Of a DNA stretch of 64,000 bases, positions 27,511-36,303 are shown in pieces. Made by a program: the position numbers and the translations under genes. Positions within the stretch are counted from its first letter, which is position 1. Every line of letters starts with the position of its first letter. This DNA comes from Hyphomicrobiales bacterium (GTDB lineage: Bacteria; Pseudomonadota; Alphaproteobacteria; Rhizobiales; Rhizobiaceae), in contig UCMW01000004.1 in the NCBI GenBank assembly GCA_900473745.1, positions 248,001 to 312,000 of the forward strand, read 5' to 3'. A model generated the notes under the pieces. The model was not told the origin of the DNA. It worked only from the letters and a program-made list of their open reading frames with translations, and did no database searches.

Positions 27511-27840
27511 TTGATCGACGCAAGACAAATCACAGCTGCCCGGGCCCTGCTTGGTCTCACACAGGAGGAATTGGCCGATCGTGCGCGGCTGACCATTCCT
27601 GCCATGCAGGCACTCGAGGCAGGGTCGGGTCGTATCGATGATAAGGAAAATGCCGCCGCCGCGGTCAGGGCAGCGCTCGAAGGTGCGGGGATAAACTTCA
27701 TCGACGAACGCGCCACCAGCGCTGCAGGTGGCATCGGCGTGCGTCTCGCGGTGCCCACGGCCTCGATCGACACCGACGAGCAACAAACCGTGCAATATCC
27801 GGAAATGGCCACAAACGGGCCTTTCGGCGCCGGCGGGTGA
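27511..27840 (+). CDS. Small XRE-type HTH DNA-binding protein
   Basis: This 109-residue protein has an N-terminal XRE-type helix-turn-helix (ITAARALLGLTQEELADRAR to LTIPAMQALEAG, residues 7-40), a short linker helix and an acidic C-terminal tail. It starts with TTG at 27511, supported by GGAGG 8 bases upstream, and no better ATG is available. Such short HTH proteins with degenerate XRE domains are common in rhizobia and have no assigned targets. It is in the stress block, but no promoter of its own is clear. Confidence 0.82.
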   Translation: MIDARQITAARALLGLTQEELADRARLTIPAMQALEAGSGRIDDKENAAAAVRAALEGAGINFIDERATSAAGGIGVRLAVPTASIDTDEQQTVQYPEMATNGPFGAGG

Positions 27841-28059
27841 ACCATCCGAGGCGCGGGAGGTTTGCCAACCGGAGTTCCGCTTGTGGAAATCGAGTTCACC
27901 CGCCTCCGTGTTGCGCTCTGCCTGCGGAGACACATCCGAGATGAATCGACCTTGTGATGGCTGATCAGCGGGTCGCGGTCGCGAACCGGGTGAGGACGAC
28001 ACCAGACCTCGAAGACTGCCGTCTCGCATTTGAGAGCCGCGCAGAAGGAAAACGCTAGA

Positions 28060-29145
28060 ATGTCTATCCAAAGAGCCAGTTTTTACGTGCTCCTGGTGAT
28101 CGTGACGATTGCCTTCGTGTGGCTGCTCATTCCCTACTATAATGCGGTCCTCTGGGCCGTTATCCTCGCAATCCTGTTCTTTCCCGTTCACAGACGGCTC
28201 GAACGAATGGTTGGTGGGCGTTCCACGATCGCGGCACTGCTGACCCTTCTTTTATGCGTCTGCCTCGTCATCCTGCCTGCGCTGGGCATCCTGGCCTCGC
28301 TCATCCAGGAAGGCACCAGCCTCTACCAGCGCATCAGCAGCAACGAAATCGACCTGAACGCGCATCTCTTGCGTCTGCAGTCCATCCTGCCTGCATTCCT
28401 CGACAACTGGCTGACCTCGCTCAAGCTCGAGGGCTTTGCCGAAGTGTGGACGAAGCTCTCGTCCGGCTTCATGGAGGCAGGCCAGTCGATCGCCGGCGGG
28501 GTGTTGAGCTTCGGACAGAACACGCTGCAGTTCTTCATCAGCCTGGGACTGATGCTCTATCTGCTCTTCTTCCTGTTCCGCGACGGCGCGTCATTGGGGA
28601 GAACCTTGCGACACTCCATTCCGCTCAGTGACGATTATACGCGCCAGTTCGTCGACAAGTTCGCAGCCGTCGTCCGCGCCACCGTGCGCGGCAATGTGAT
28701 CATCGCGATCACACAAGGCCTGATCGGCGGTCTGAGCTTCTGGGCACTGGGCATCGAGGCAGCACTGCTCTGGGGCGTCGTCATGACTTTCCTGTCGATG
28801 CTGCCTGCCATCGGTGCCGCGATCGTCTGGGTGCCGGCGGCGATTTGGCTCTTCCTCATTGGCGCGTGGATCAAGGGCATTTTGATGGTGGTGATCGGAG
28901 CCTTCGTGATCGGGCTGATCGACAATCTCCTCCGTCCTCCGCTGGTCGGCCAGGGCACGCGGCTGCCGGACTATGTCGTCCTGATTTCGACCGTCGGCGG
29001 AATTTCCCTCTTCGGCCTCAGTGGCTTCGTCATCGGCCCCCTGATCGCTGCCCTTTTCATCTCCGCATGGTCTCTGTTCACGTTGCAACAGCAGGAGCCG
29101 ACATCGGAGTCGGTCCGTCCGACGATCGAGAAGCGAGGCTATTGA
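28060..29145 (+). CDS. AI-2E family (UPF0118) membrane permease
   Basis: This 361-residue integral membrane protein of the AI-2E/PerM family has two N-terminal helices (VTIAFVWLLIPYYNAVLWAV region), a central periplasmic or amphipathic region (about 100-165) and a C-terminal cluster of helices with the signature FVIGLIDNLLRPPLVG. Related proteins are reported to export autoinducer-2 or act as sodium/proton antiporters. Which applies here is unknown. The ATG at 28060 has AAGGAAAA 6-7 bases upstream, and a frame open from 28030 lacks support. It closes the stress block. Confidence 0.9.
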   Translation: MSIQRASFYVLLVIVTIAFVWLLIPYYNAVLWAVILAILFFPVHRRLERMVGGRSTIAALLTLLLCVCLVILPALGILASLIQEGTSLYQRISSNEIDLNAHLLRLQSILPAFLDNWLTSLKLEGFAEVWTKLSSGFMEAGQSIAGGVLSFGQNTLQFFISLGLMLYLLFFLFRDGASLGRTLRHSIPLSDDYTRQFVDKFAAVVRATVRGNVIIAITQGLIGGLSFWALGIEAALLWGVVMTFLSMLPAIGAAIVWVPAAIWLFLIGAWIKGILMVVIGAFVIGLIDNLLRPPLVGQGTRLPDYVVLISTVGGISLFGLSGFVIGPLIAALFISAWSLFTLQQQEPTSESVRPTIEKRGY

Positions 29146-29583
29146 TGCGCAAGGAACGTGTCTGAAAATCTGAAAAGTGCACGTGCCCGTCTGCGGAGCT
29201 AAACCGTTTCCACCGGAATTCCGCAGCTCCTGAAAAGCTGGCGGATAGTGATATTCGAGCTCTGTGACGCATTCGCAGCCGATGTTGTCAGGTCTCGTAG
29301 CACTCCCTGAGCACGAGCCCCCAGCCGGTTTTCTGGTGCCCTGGCTCGGGGCCGACGTCAACGTGGCGGGAGAACGCCACTTATGTCCCCGCCCCGGCGC
29401 TGCTTACGGCTGATATTGGCGTTATCGGATGAGATGCATGGCGTAAGCAAAGACTGACCATCGTTGAGCCCGGATGGTTGCCAGTTTGCGCCCTGGGCCG
29501 CCCATCACCTGTTGGACCTCTTCATCCGATGACAGAAGCGGGCATGCCCAGCAAGAACTCTGGAAAGGGTAGGTGCCAGCCAT
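29146..29583. other. Intergenic region containing a repeat fragment
   Basis: This 438-bp gap separates the AI-2E gene and the convergent oxidoreductase pseudogene. A fragment of the dispersed repeat occupies about 29334-29442. The remainder shows no gene. Confidence 0.5.
29334..29442 (+). repeat. Short copy of dispersed repeat (fragment F)
   Basis: This matches the tail of the longer repeat copies (TGCCCTGGCTCGGGGCCGAC and GTGGCGGGAGAAC) and continues into a part shared only with the fragment at 30.9 kb (GATATTGGCGTTATCGGATG against GATATTGTCATTACTCAGCG). It is in the same orientation as all other copies. About 35 of 43 positions agree with the 30.9-kb fragment in the conserved tail. With that fragment it brackets the broken oxidoreductase gene. 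Confidence 0.6.
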
Positions 29584-30868
29584 TCACATCGTTGGGCTTA
29601 TAACGATGGTCCTCGTCTCGCGGGCAACACAGCCGATGATCCGGTCCGCCAAGCTCGCAGCTTGGGCGGCAATTTCCGGGACGCCTGTCAGTTCACCGAA
29701 TGCCGGGCGAGCGGGAGGCCCGCCGACGAAGAGCGTGGAGTTCGGGGTTCCGGCAATAGTGAGGGCTCTGCCGGCAAAATCGCAAGCGAGGCCGAGACCA
29801 AGCGGATCCGATTGGATGAATCCATCCCTTTGCATGCCGAGCAGAAACCGCTGATGGGCCGCATAGTCCCGGAAATCAGGGCCTGTCGCCAGGAGGATGT
29901 GGCTGCAACGAAACTCCGTCCTTCCTTCTCGAGTCTCCAGCCCCGCAAGAAGTCCTTGTCTGTCATCAGTGATGGACACGAGATCGCCCGTTTCCAATCT
30001 GACCCGACTATTGTCGATGCCCTGTCCGAGGATGGCGGCCCCTTGGGGTGGCATGCGATACCGATTAACATCGTACCAACGACGAAGGCGTCCGAGGAAT
30101 TTTTGTCTCTCGCGCATCGGCAGCGCTTGCCACAACGACGGTGCATGCTGACGCAGAGCATCGAACACGGACTGCCAGGGTATGCCCTGCGCCTGCGCAT
30201 CTCTGATCGTCGCTCGCACCTTCGATAAAAGCTTTTTGGCCGACGTGAGGTCGGTGCTGCTGAAGTCACCAAAGGGGGAAAAGCCACCGCCAGCATGCGG
30301 TCTCGGCATAAGGCCGGTGCGGGAGAGAAGGCTGACGGTCCCGGTGTGGCCAAGGGCCTTCAGGCGGCAGAGGGCGTCAATGGCGGTGAGGCCGGAGCCG
30401 ACGATAAGAACGGGATCGCACTTGCCGATAGCATTGAAGGCATCAGCGGCAAGGACGTCCTTAATACGGCTCGTCGCGGAAGCACTCAGCTTGTCGACGA
30501 CAGGCGGCCTAGAGGCGGGTGGATGCCCGGTCGCGAGGATCAGAATGTCGGCCAGGACGGAAGTGCCATCAGCCCCGGAGATCCGCCACTGATCGCTCTG
30601 GCGTTCAACCACCCGCACGGCATGGCGGATGTGTCGGATTGCGCCACTGTCGAGATGGGGCGGAAGTTGTGCCTGCATGGAACCGTCCGAAATCGCGGCG
30701 CCGAGCAAAGATGCCTTCCGGGGTCACTGCCTGTGGATCGACGGTGAGCGTTCCGCTGGTCTGCAGCCAGTCGAGGAAGGCTGTCGGCGCGCCGGGGATC
30801 GCGCGCATTCTGTGTGCCGCGACATTCAGGCGGACATCGATGTTCTTGACATCATAGGCAAGGCCAGA
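29584..30868 (-). pseudogene. Truncated and frameshifted FAD/NAD(P)-binding oxidoreductase
   Basis: This belongs to the FAD-NAD(P)-binding family usually about 460 residues long (NAD_binding_9 type). The long frame starting about 30678 gives MQAQLPPHLDSGAIRHI and the second Rossmann motif VLIVGSGLTAIDAL. A different frame just upstream (30868 to about 30679) encodes the family's SGLAYDVKNIDVRLNVAAHR and continues to the join, so one base has been gained near 30679. Homology stops at 30868, where repeat fragment E begins, and the N-terminal Rossmann GxGxxG segment is missing. The gene is therefore dead at the 5' end. A shorter protein from an internal start cannot be excluded. Confidence 0.78.
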
Positions 30869-30955
30869 TTTGGGCCGACGTCAACATGCCGGGAGAGCGG
30901 CAATTATTTCCGCTCACAAGACAGATATTGTCATTACTCAGCGAGATCTGCACGG
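30869..30955 (+). repeat. Short copy of dispersed repeat (fragment E) at pseudogene breakpoint
   Basis: The segment TTTGGGCCGACGTCAACATG and the following CGGGAGAGCGGCAATTATTT match the tail of the long copies at 45.8, 53.3 and 58.4 kb. The next bases match fragment F at 29.4 kb. It directly abuts the point where the oxidoreductase homology ends, so a repeat-associated rearrangement probably removed the gene's 5' end. The following 180 bp up to 31137 show no assignable gene. Confidence 0.65.
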
Positions 30956-31137
30956 CCCAGATTTTTCAGCGTGCGACCAGAAGATCTGCCGGATAGCCGC
31001 AAGCAGTGGAGGCGCTGACGCGAGTTCTTCGCATTCTCTAGGCAGACCTTTGAGCCAAGAGGTCCAAGCACTCAGAATTTCCTCGATCCCTATCAACCGC
31101 CTACTTGTGTCGTTTCCGCCCGCACCGCTCCGACATT

Positions 31138-31542
31138 TCAAAACGTTACTAACTGACGGCCCTCCACAAGCATGTCGCGGAGAGAGGCATGGCCGTGATC
31201 TTCAGTCAGAAAGGTTATCCCTTCCGCGTGGAGCGCATCGGCAACGCCGTAGGCTCTGGCGCAGTAGCCGCACACTCCACGCAGGGCTGGGGCGGCTTTG
31301 GTCCAGGCGCGATGCAGCTCGTGTTTGGGATCAAGCACCGCTGCCAAGGTCGCACTGCCGCCGCCGTCGAAGATGAGAGCTACGTCGTCGCCGTGGGCCA
31401 GAAGTTCGGCAACAAAGCCGAAAGCGCGGTAGGCGCGGCTGGCCGCCTCCTGGGTCACATTCGAGTACACGACCACAGCGACCTTGTGTGCCATACTCGA
31501 CGCCTGGGTCTCGGTGGTGGAACTTGTCTGAGTTTCCTGCAT
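31138..31542 (-). CDS. DsrE-family protein
   Basis: This 134-residue protein has a DsrE/DsrF-like fold (KVAVVVYSNVTQEAASRAYR, HGDDVALIFDGGGS) and a CGYC pair within ALRGVCGYCARAYG, like sulfur- or redox-active members. It begins after a Ser/Thr-rich N-terminal tail. The ATG at 31542 has GAGGAA 6 bases upstream. An internal ATG at 31494 matches the domain start. It is the last gene of the AhpD-like, GST, DsrE run, 11 bp after the GST gene, pointing to thiol or peroxide chemistry. Confidence 0.88.
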   Translation of the reverse strand: MQETQTSSTTETQASSMAHKVAVVVYSNVTQEAASRAYRAFGFVAELLAHGDDVALIFDGGGSATLAAVLDPKHELHRAWTKAAPALRGVCGYCARAYGVADALHAEGITFLTEDHGHASLRDMLVEGRQLVTF

Positions 31543-31553
31543 GATATGTTCCT

Positions 31554-32180
31554 CTATTCGTTGGTTGCTTCTGCGAGACTAAGCGTTGCAGCAATTCCGC
31601 GCTGGACGGCGGGTCTGCGCTCCATGGCAGTATACCAGCGGGCGAGGTTTGCGCGCGTATCGAAGGTGATACCCGCAAATTCCCGTCGCCAGAACCAGCC
31701 GAAATGCGCTATGTCGGCGATCGTCATTTCATCGCCAGCAAACCATTCGTTCGCGCCAAGATGTGCGTCGATAAGAACTGCAAGTCTATTGGCTTCAGCT
31801 TGGTAACGCGCGATGGCGGGCTCGTTACGGTTTGGGGCTAGCTTCTGCCAATAGCCGGATTGGCCAAATGCGGGTCCGGTGCCCGACAGTTGCACAAAGA
31901 GCCATTCGATTGTCTTCGTACGCTTGGCCGGCTCGGTGGAAAGGAGGCGGCCGGTCCTTTCGGCGAGATGCATCAATATCGCACCCGACTCCGCAATTCT
32001 CAGATCGCCGTCAACGAGCAGTGGCACCTTACCGTTCGGGTTTAGAGCCAGAAAGTCCGTCGACTTCTGTTCGCCCTGGCGGATGTCCACGCGGTGGAGA
32101 TGATAGGCCAGTCCGATTTCCTCAAGAGCAATCGGGATCTTCACGGAGTTCGGGGTCGAGAAGGCATAAACGGTGAGCAT
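31554..32180 (-). CDS. Glutathione S-transferase
   Basis: This 208-residue cytosolic GST has a thioredoxin-like N-terminal domain (VYAFSTPNSVKIPIALEEIG, glutathione contact IAESGAIL) and a helical C-terminal domain with the conserved GDEMTIADIAHFGW. The start at 32180 was chosen for GGAGCC just upstream and for the typical MLTVYAFSTPNS beginning. The open frame to 32414 is not supported. It sits between the AhpD-like and DsrE genes on one strand, and the trio probably detoxifies electrophiles or peroxides. Substrate unknown. Confidence 0.93.
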   Translation of the reverse strand: MLTVYAFSTPNSVKIPIALEEIGLAYHLHRVDIRQGEQKSTDFLALNPNGKVPLLVDGDLRIAESGAILMHLAERTGRLLSTEPAKRTKTIEWLFVQLSGTGPAFGQSGYWQKLAPNRNEPAIARYQAEANRLAVLIDAHLGANEWFAGDEMTIADIAHFGWFWRREFAGITFDTRANLARWYTAMERRPAVQRGIAATLSLAEATNE

Positions 32181-32343
32181 CCAGGGCTCCTTCCAAAGCT
32201 GAACGAATTGTCTGATGAGGCATCTGGCCTGCCGATGACGAGGATCACTCCGTGAGATTGGGCACGAAGGATACTTGGCCTGCCTCTTCCGGCTGCGCAG
32301 CTCGTTGAACCTTGGCATGCACAGCCGGAAGCCATGCCATAGC

Positions 32344-32898
32344 TCATGCGGTAGCGAGGGCCATTTCGAGTTTGGGTGCCGCAGGAAAGTCAACGGGCAC
32401 ATTGGTGTTCGCATGTAGGTAGTTGGTCACCGTCTTGTCCCCGATGGTCACGATGGCATCGACCAGGTTCTCGATTGTCCAGCCCTCTGCAAAGAAGGCC
32501 TCGATCAGCATCTGATCGCCATGACCCCGGTTTTCGGCGATCGATCGTGTCAGGCGCGCCAGAGCATCGAGCTTGCGGTCAAACGAAGCACGGCCCGAGC
32601 GGATCTCGAGAATCTGAGCGTCGGTGAAGCCGTTCATTTTGCCAAGAACGGTGTGGGCCGCCAGGCAGTATTCGCATCCGTTTACCTGGCTCACGACCAG
32701 GTTCACCACTTCCCGCGACTTTGCATTGATCGATGATTTCGCTGACTGCAGCGTCAGATATGCGCCGAGCGCGTTCTCGGAATGGGCCAGCGTTGCGTAG
32801 AGGTTCGGAACAAACCCAAGCTGCTTCTTCAGGGCGTCGAAGAGACCCTGGTTGGCAGGGCTGACGTCGTTACGGCTCGGAACGGTGATCGTTGTCAT
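32344..32898 (-). CDS. Carboxymuconolactone decarboxylase / AhpD-like peroxidase
   Basis: This 184-residue all-helical protein of the CMD family has the redox motif C75-EY-C78 and nearby H82 (NGCEYCLAAH), as in alkylhydroperoxidase AhpD. The N-terminal half resembles the YciW/YkvC-like 'peroxidase-related' group (LGFVPNLYATLAHSENALGA). It reduces peroxides using thiol reductants in better-known members. It is the first gene of the redox run, divergent from the LysR gene at 33021, which is its likely regulator. Confidence 0.93.
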   Translation of the reverse strand: MTTITVPSRNDVSPANQGLFDALKKQLGFVPNLYATLAHSENALGAYLTLQSAKSSINAKSREVVNLVVSQVNGCEYCLAAHTVLGKMNGFTDAQILEIRSGRASFDRKLDALARLTRSIAENRGHGDQMLIEAFFAEGWTIENLVDAIVTIGDKTVTNYLHANTNVPVDFPAAPKLEMALATA

Positions 32899-33020
32899 GT
32901 TGCTAAGTCTCCGGTTGCTCGGCCCGGCCCTCTGCCGTTCCTGATGAAACCAAGATGCATCATTCCAAAATGAGATATAATGTGGATTGATTGCAGAACA
33001 TTCATGCGTAGAGTGTATGA

Positions 33021-33938
33021 ATGTCCGATACGCTCTCGCTCTTCCGAACCTTCGTCCGTGTCGTTGAGGCTGGATCCTTCACGGCCGTGGCGGAAGAAAT
33101 GAACACGTCGCAGCCGACGATCTCGCGTCAGGTGGCTGCCCTGGAGGATCACCTTGGCTGCTTGCTGCTCCAGAGGACGACGCGCGCTCTTGTCCTGACG
33201 GATGACGGACGGACCTTTTATGAAGCAGCGCTCACGGCGCTGGACGCGGCTACGCAGGCCGAAAGCGCAGTTGGGCGCCTGAGGGGACACGCGACTGGGC
33301 GTTTGCGTCTCGCCGTGCCAGGAGTTTTCGGGCGACTTCATGTCATCCCCCGCCTGCCGGCGTTTCTGGAACGGCACCCAGAGATCGAGGTCGATCTGGT
33401 CATGCACGATCGTTTCACCGATCTGATCGAGGAAGGCATTGATCTCGCATTGCGCGTCGGACCTGTGAAGGATTCAGGGCTGGTGGCGAGAACGGTCGGC
33501 GTGTCCCGGCGAAGCGTTCTGGCTGCACCGTCGTATCTTGAGCGCTATGGCGCCCCAGCTCATCCGAGCGATTTACAGGCTCATCGTTGCATCATGTATT
33601 CCGGCCTGGCGGCTGGCCGCGTTTGGGGCTTTGAGGGACCAGAGGGACATCTGGATGTGCCGATTTCAGGCCAGTTCAGCGTCGATAACACCGAAGGTGT
33701 CCGTGCGGCCGTGCTCGAGGGGATGGGGATCGGCTATGTCCCAATCTGGCATTTCGTTGATAATGAGATCGAGAGTGGCCGTCTTGCTCTGCTTTTGAGC
33801 GACTATGAGGCAACGCCGCTTCCGATCAGCGCTGTTTATCCGTCCCGCCGATATCTTGCGCCGAAAGTTCGCGCGGCAATCGACTACTTCGCTGCAGAGT
33901 TTCGAGCCGATCCGAAGCTGAGCCCCGCGGCTCGTTGA
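33021..33938 (+). CDS. LysR-family transcriptional regulator (redox operon)
   Basis: This 305-residue LTTR has an N-terminal winged HTH (FRTFVRVVEAGSFTAVAEEM, SQPTISRQVAALEDHLG) and a substrate-binding domain with RLAVPGVFGRLHVIPRLPAF. It is divergent from the AhpD-like gene, with 122 bp between the starts, so it probably controls the AhpD-GST-DsrE operon and itself. The SDR pseudogene follows on the same strand. The effector is unknown, and an electrophile or quinone is plausible. Confidence 0.93.
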   Translation: MSDTLSLFRTFVRVVEAGSFTAVAEEMNTSQPTISRQVAALEDHLGCLLLQRTTRALVLTDDGRTFYEAALTALDAATQAESAVGRLRGHATGRLRLAVPGVFGRLHVIPRLPAFLERHPEIEVDLVMHDRFTDLIEEGIDLALRVGPVKDSGLVARTVGVSRRSVLAAPSYLERYGAPAHPSDLQAHRCIMYSGLAAGRVWGFEGPEGHLDVPISGQFSVDNTEGVRAAVLEGMGIGYVPIWHFVDNEIESGRLALLLSDYEATPLPISAVYPSRRYLAPKVRAAIDYFAAEFRADPKLSPAAR

Positions 33939-34119
33939 CCTGTCAACGCGGCGAGACCCTGTTCTGTGGAGACGCTGCTCGTGGACGCGTGCTGAAAATT
34001 TGCCGCGAGAATTTTTCTGTCGTCCCCTGTAACGCCGCTGGCCGAGGAACGTCTAACCGACAGATCAAGCCGTATTGACAATGGTCAGTCCATCTACGGC
34101 TTACAGGGGAGCTCTGAGC

Positions 34120-34814
34120 GTGCGAAAACCCACATGCATGATCGTGACAGGTGCGGCTGGTAATCTCGGGCGAGCGACGGCTCTCAGGCTCGCCGGTCAG
34201 GGTCTGAACCTCGTCTGCGTAGATCGAACGGCCGAGGCCTTGAACGCCATGGTTCAGACCCTCCCTGCAAACGCGAACGTTCTGACATTTGCAGGCGCCG
34301 ACTTGAGCAACCCGGCTGTGGCTCAAGCCATGGTCGAGGCGGCGACAGATTCGTTCGGCGGCGTTGACGGTCTCATCAATACGGTCGGTGGCTTTGCGAC
34401 CGGGCCAGTTAATGGCGATGCTCTCGATCAGTGGGACTTGATGTTGAACCTGAATGCTCGGGTTGCTCTCGTGACGTCGATCGCAGTCCTACCCACCATG
34501 CAGGCCGCCCGATACGGTCGGATCGTGCATATCGCAGCAGCGCCCGGCTTGAAGGCCGGTGCCAACCAGGCTGCCTATGCTGCGTCAAAAGCTGCGGTGC
34601 TTCGCCTGACGGAGAGCATCGCGGCAATCGCATCACGGCAAACTGCATCCTGCCCGGCACGATCGATACGCCGCAAAATCGCGCAGCCATGCCGGATGCC
34701 AAAGTCTCCGACTGGGTTTCTCCCGATGCGATAGCCCGACTGATAGCCTTTCTCGTCTCTTCCGAGGCTGCCGTTGTCACAGGCGCTGCCATTCCCGCAA
34801 CCGGGTTGGAATGA
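34120..34814 (+). pseudogene. Frameshifted short-chain dehydrogenase/reductase
   Basis: The sequence encodes an SDR: Rossmann GAAGNLG after IVTG, the catalytic region HIAAAPGLKAGANQAAYAAS (with Y-AAS-K), then LRLTESIAA in one frame. From about 34635 the family's ITANCILPGTIDTPQNRAAM and the C-terminal EAAVVTGAAIPATG continue in a different frame. About a dozen bases of the usual spacer are missing at the join, shifting the frame. The start is a GTG at 34120 with GGGGAG 8 bases upstream. The first-frame protein would end at 34734 without its C-terminal strand and helix. A sequencing error cannot be excluded. Confidence 0.75.
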
Positions 34815-34824
34815 GGGTAAGGCC

Positions 34825-35043
34825 ATGGCTGCTTTCGCCGATCCAGCGCAGTTCCTCCTTTTTTTGTGGGGTACGCCGGGTCTTATTGTCGCCGTAGCAT
34901 TTCTGGCTGTCGGCATCGACCGGATCGACCACGCAGCCGCGGGTGCCTATACGTTTCGACCGCTGCTAATCCCGGGCTTGATCCTGTTGTGGCCGCTGGT
35001 CGTCTGGCGATGGGTTGTGCTTGTTCGACACCAGGGAGAGTAG
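34825..35043 (+). CDS. Tiny membrane protein, first of five-gene Rieske operon
   Basis: This 72-residue protein has two hydrophobic segments (FLLFLWGTPGLIVAVAFLAV and LIPGLILLWPLVVWRWVVLV). GAGG lies 6 bases before the ATG. I do not recognise a family. The next gene starts 4 bp after the stop. Its position suggests an anchor or small subunit of a membrane redox complex with the heme/Rieske protein two genes on. Confidence 0.72.
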   Translation: MAAFADPAQFLLFLWGTPGLIVAVAFLAVGIDRIDHAAAGAYTFRPLLIPGLILLWPLVVWRWVVLVRHQGE

Positions 35044-35047
35044 CGGC

Positions 35048-35206
35048 ATGCAGCGCGCTCATAGAAAAGCCCATGCGTGGATATGGACGATATTGGCAAT
35101 CTCCCTGCCTTTGCTCCTCGCTCTGGCATTTACGTCGACAACCCGGCTCTCCCCCGATGCCCCATCCATCAAGCTCGAGACATCCGTAGGGCAGGCCCAG
35201 CCATGA
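35048..35206 (+). CDS. Tiny membrane protein, second of five-gene Rieske operon
   Basis: This 52-residue protein has a single hydrophobic helix (AWIWTILAISLPLLLALAFT) after a basic N-terminus, and a short polar periplasmic-side tail. GGGAG precedes the ATG by 7-8 bases. Its TGA overlaps the ATG of the heme/Rieske protein (ATGA), which indicates translational coupling. No family recognised. Confidence 0.7.
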   Translation: MQRAHRKAHAWIWTILAISLPLLLALAFTSTTRLSPDAPSIKLETSVGQAQP

Positions 35207-36303
35207 GCACGGCATACAAACCTGTCGGCTGGAACCGCAATAAGCTGATCTACGACGCGGTCCTCTTGGCCGGCGTGGTTGTCTATATTCTTCTTTATCT
35301 CAAGCTTGCGCCGCTTCTCTCACCCTCCGTGCGCGCGGTTGATACGCCGATCTTACGCATGCGTGCCTTCGGCTCGTTGGCCTTTCTGTTGCTGACCGTT
35401 GTGCTGGCCATGGGCCCGCTCGCGAGGCTCGATCCGCGTTTCCTACCTTTACTCTACAACCGTCGCCATTTCGGCGTGCTCACCGCGGCCGTCGCGTTCA
35501 CCCATGCCATGTTCGTGCTCGACTGGTACTTTGCCTTCAGCGCGACGCCAAAGCTGACGGCCCTGTTAACCAGCAACACGAGCTTTGGCAGTCTGGCAGG
35601 TTTCCCGTTCGAAGTGTTCGGCGTCTTCGCTCTCGTGATCCTGATCGTCTTGGCTGCAACGAGCCATGACTTTTGGCTGTCCTTCCTGTCGCCCCCCGTC
35701 TGGAAAGCGATCCACATGAGTGTCTATGCAGCCTATGCCGCAGCCGTGCTGCATGTAGGCCTGGGTGCCGTAATCGGTGGATCCAGTCCGATGGCGGCTG
35801 TGTTTCTAAGCGCAGGTCTGGTCGCGCTTTCGGTGCTTCATCTGCTGGCAGGGCGCCAGGAGAAAGCGATCGACGAGGCGGTCCCTCGGATCGAAGCGGA
35901 GACAGGTTGGGTAGACGTTGGCGACCTACACGAAATCGAGGAAGGTCGGGCCATCATCGGAGTGTTGCCACAGGGCGAACGCGTTGCCGTCTTTCGCTTC
36001 AAGGACCGGTTGTCGGCTCTTTCCAATCTGTGTTCACATCAGAATGGTCCAATCGGGGAGGGCAAGATCGTTTTGGGTTTTGCGACCTGTCCCTGGCACG
36101 GCTACCAGTATCGTCTGGAGGATGGCTGCGCGCCGCCACCATTTCGCGAGCGTGTGCGCAAGTATCGTGTGAAAGTCGTTGGAACGCGGGTCCTCGTTGA
36201 TCCGGTTGCAGTGCCGCTTGGGACAAGGATCGAGCCGCTCCCGGTTGCCGATGCTTTGTCCGTTCAGTCTTCGTCAACGCCGATGACAAGGATTTCGCCA
36301 TGA
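35203..36303 (+). CDS. Ferric-reductase-like heme membrane domain fused to Rieske [2Fe-2S] domain
   Basis: This 366-residue protein has about six transmembrane helices in residues 14-215. Histidines suited to heme ligation lie within them (H101, H171, H184), and the fold resembles the ferric-reductase/MsrQ type. A C-terminal Rieske domain has C277-x-H279 and C296-x2-H299, the two cluster motifs CSH and CPWHG. The fusion suggests electron flow from a quinol or heme to a [2Fe-2S] cluster, or the reverse. Rieske proteins of this size are normally separate or attached to different membrane domains. The ATG at 35203 overlaps the previous stop. Partner genes follow in the same transcript. Confidence 0.85.
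   Translation: MSTAYKPVGWNRNKLIYDAVLLAGVVVYILLYLKLAPLLSPSVRAVDTPILRMRAFGSLAFLLLTVVLAMGPLARLDPRFLPLLYNRRHFGVLTAAVAFTHAMFVLDWYFAFSATPKLTALLTSNTSFGSLAGFPFEVFGVFALVILIVLAATSHDFWLSFLSPPVWKAIHMSVYAAYAAAVLHVGLGAVIGGSSPMAAVFLSAGLVALSVLHLLAGRQEKAIDEAVPRIEAETGWVDVGDLHEIEEGRAIIGVLPQGERVAVFRFKDRLSALSNLCSHQNGPIGEGKIVLGFATCPWHGYQYRLEDGCAPPPFRERVRKYRVKVVGTRVLVDPVAVPLGTRIEPLPVADALSVQSSSTPMTRISP

Noticed and set aside
30938..31141. 67-codon minus-strand frame downstream of the DsrE gene, starting TTG
   Set aside because: The coupling-like overlap (TTG with TGA) is suggestive, but no domain is recognisable. It may be a remnant from the repeat-associated rearrangement.
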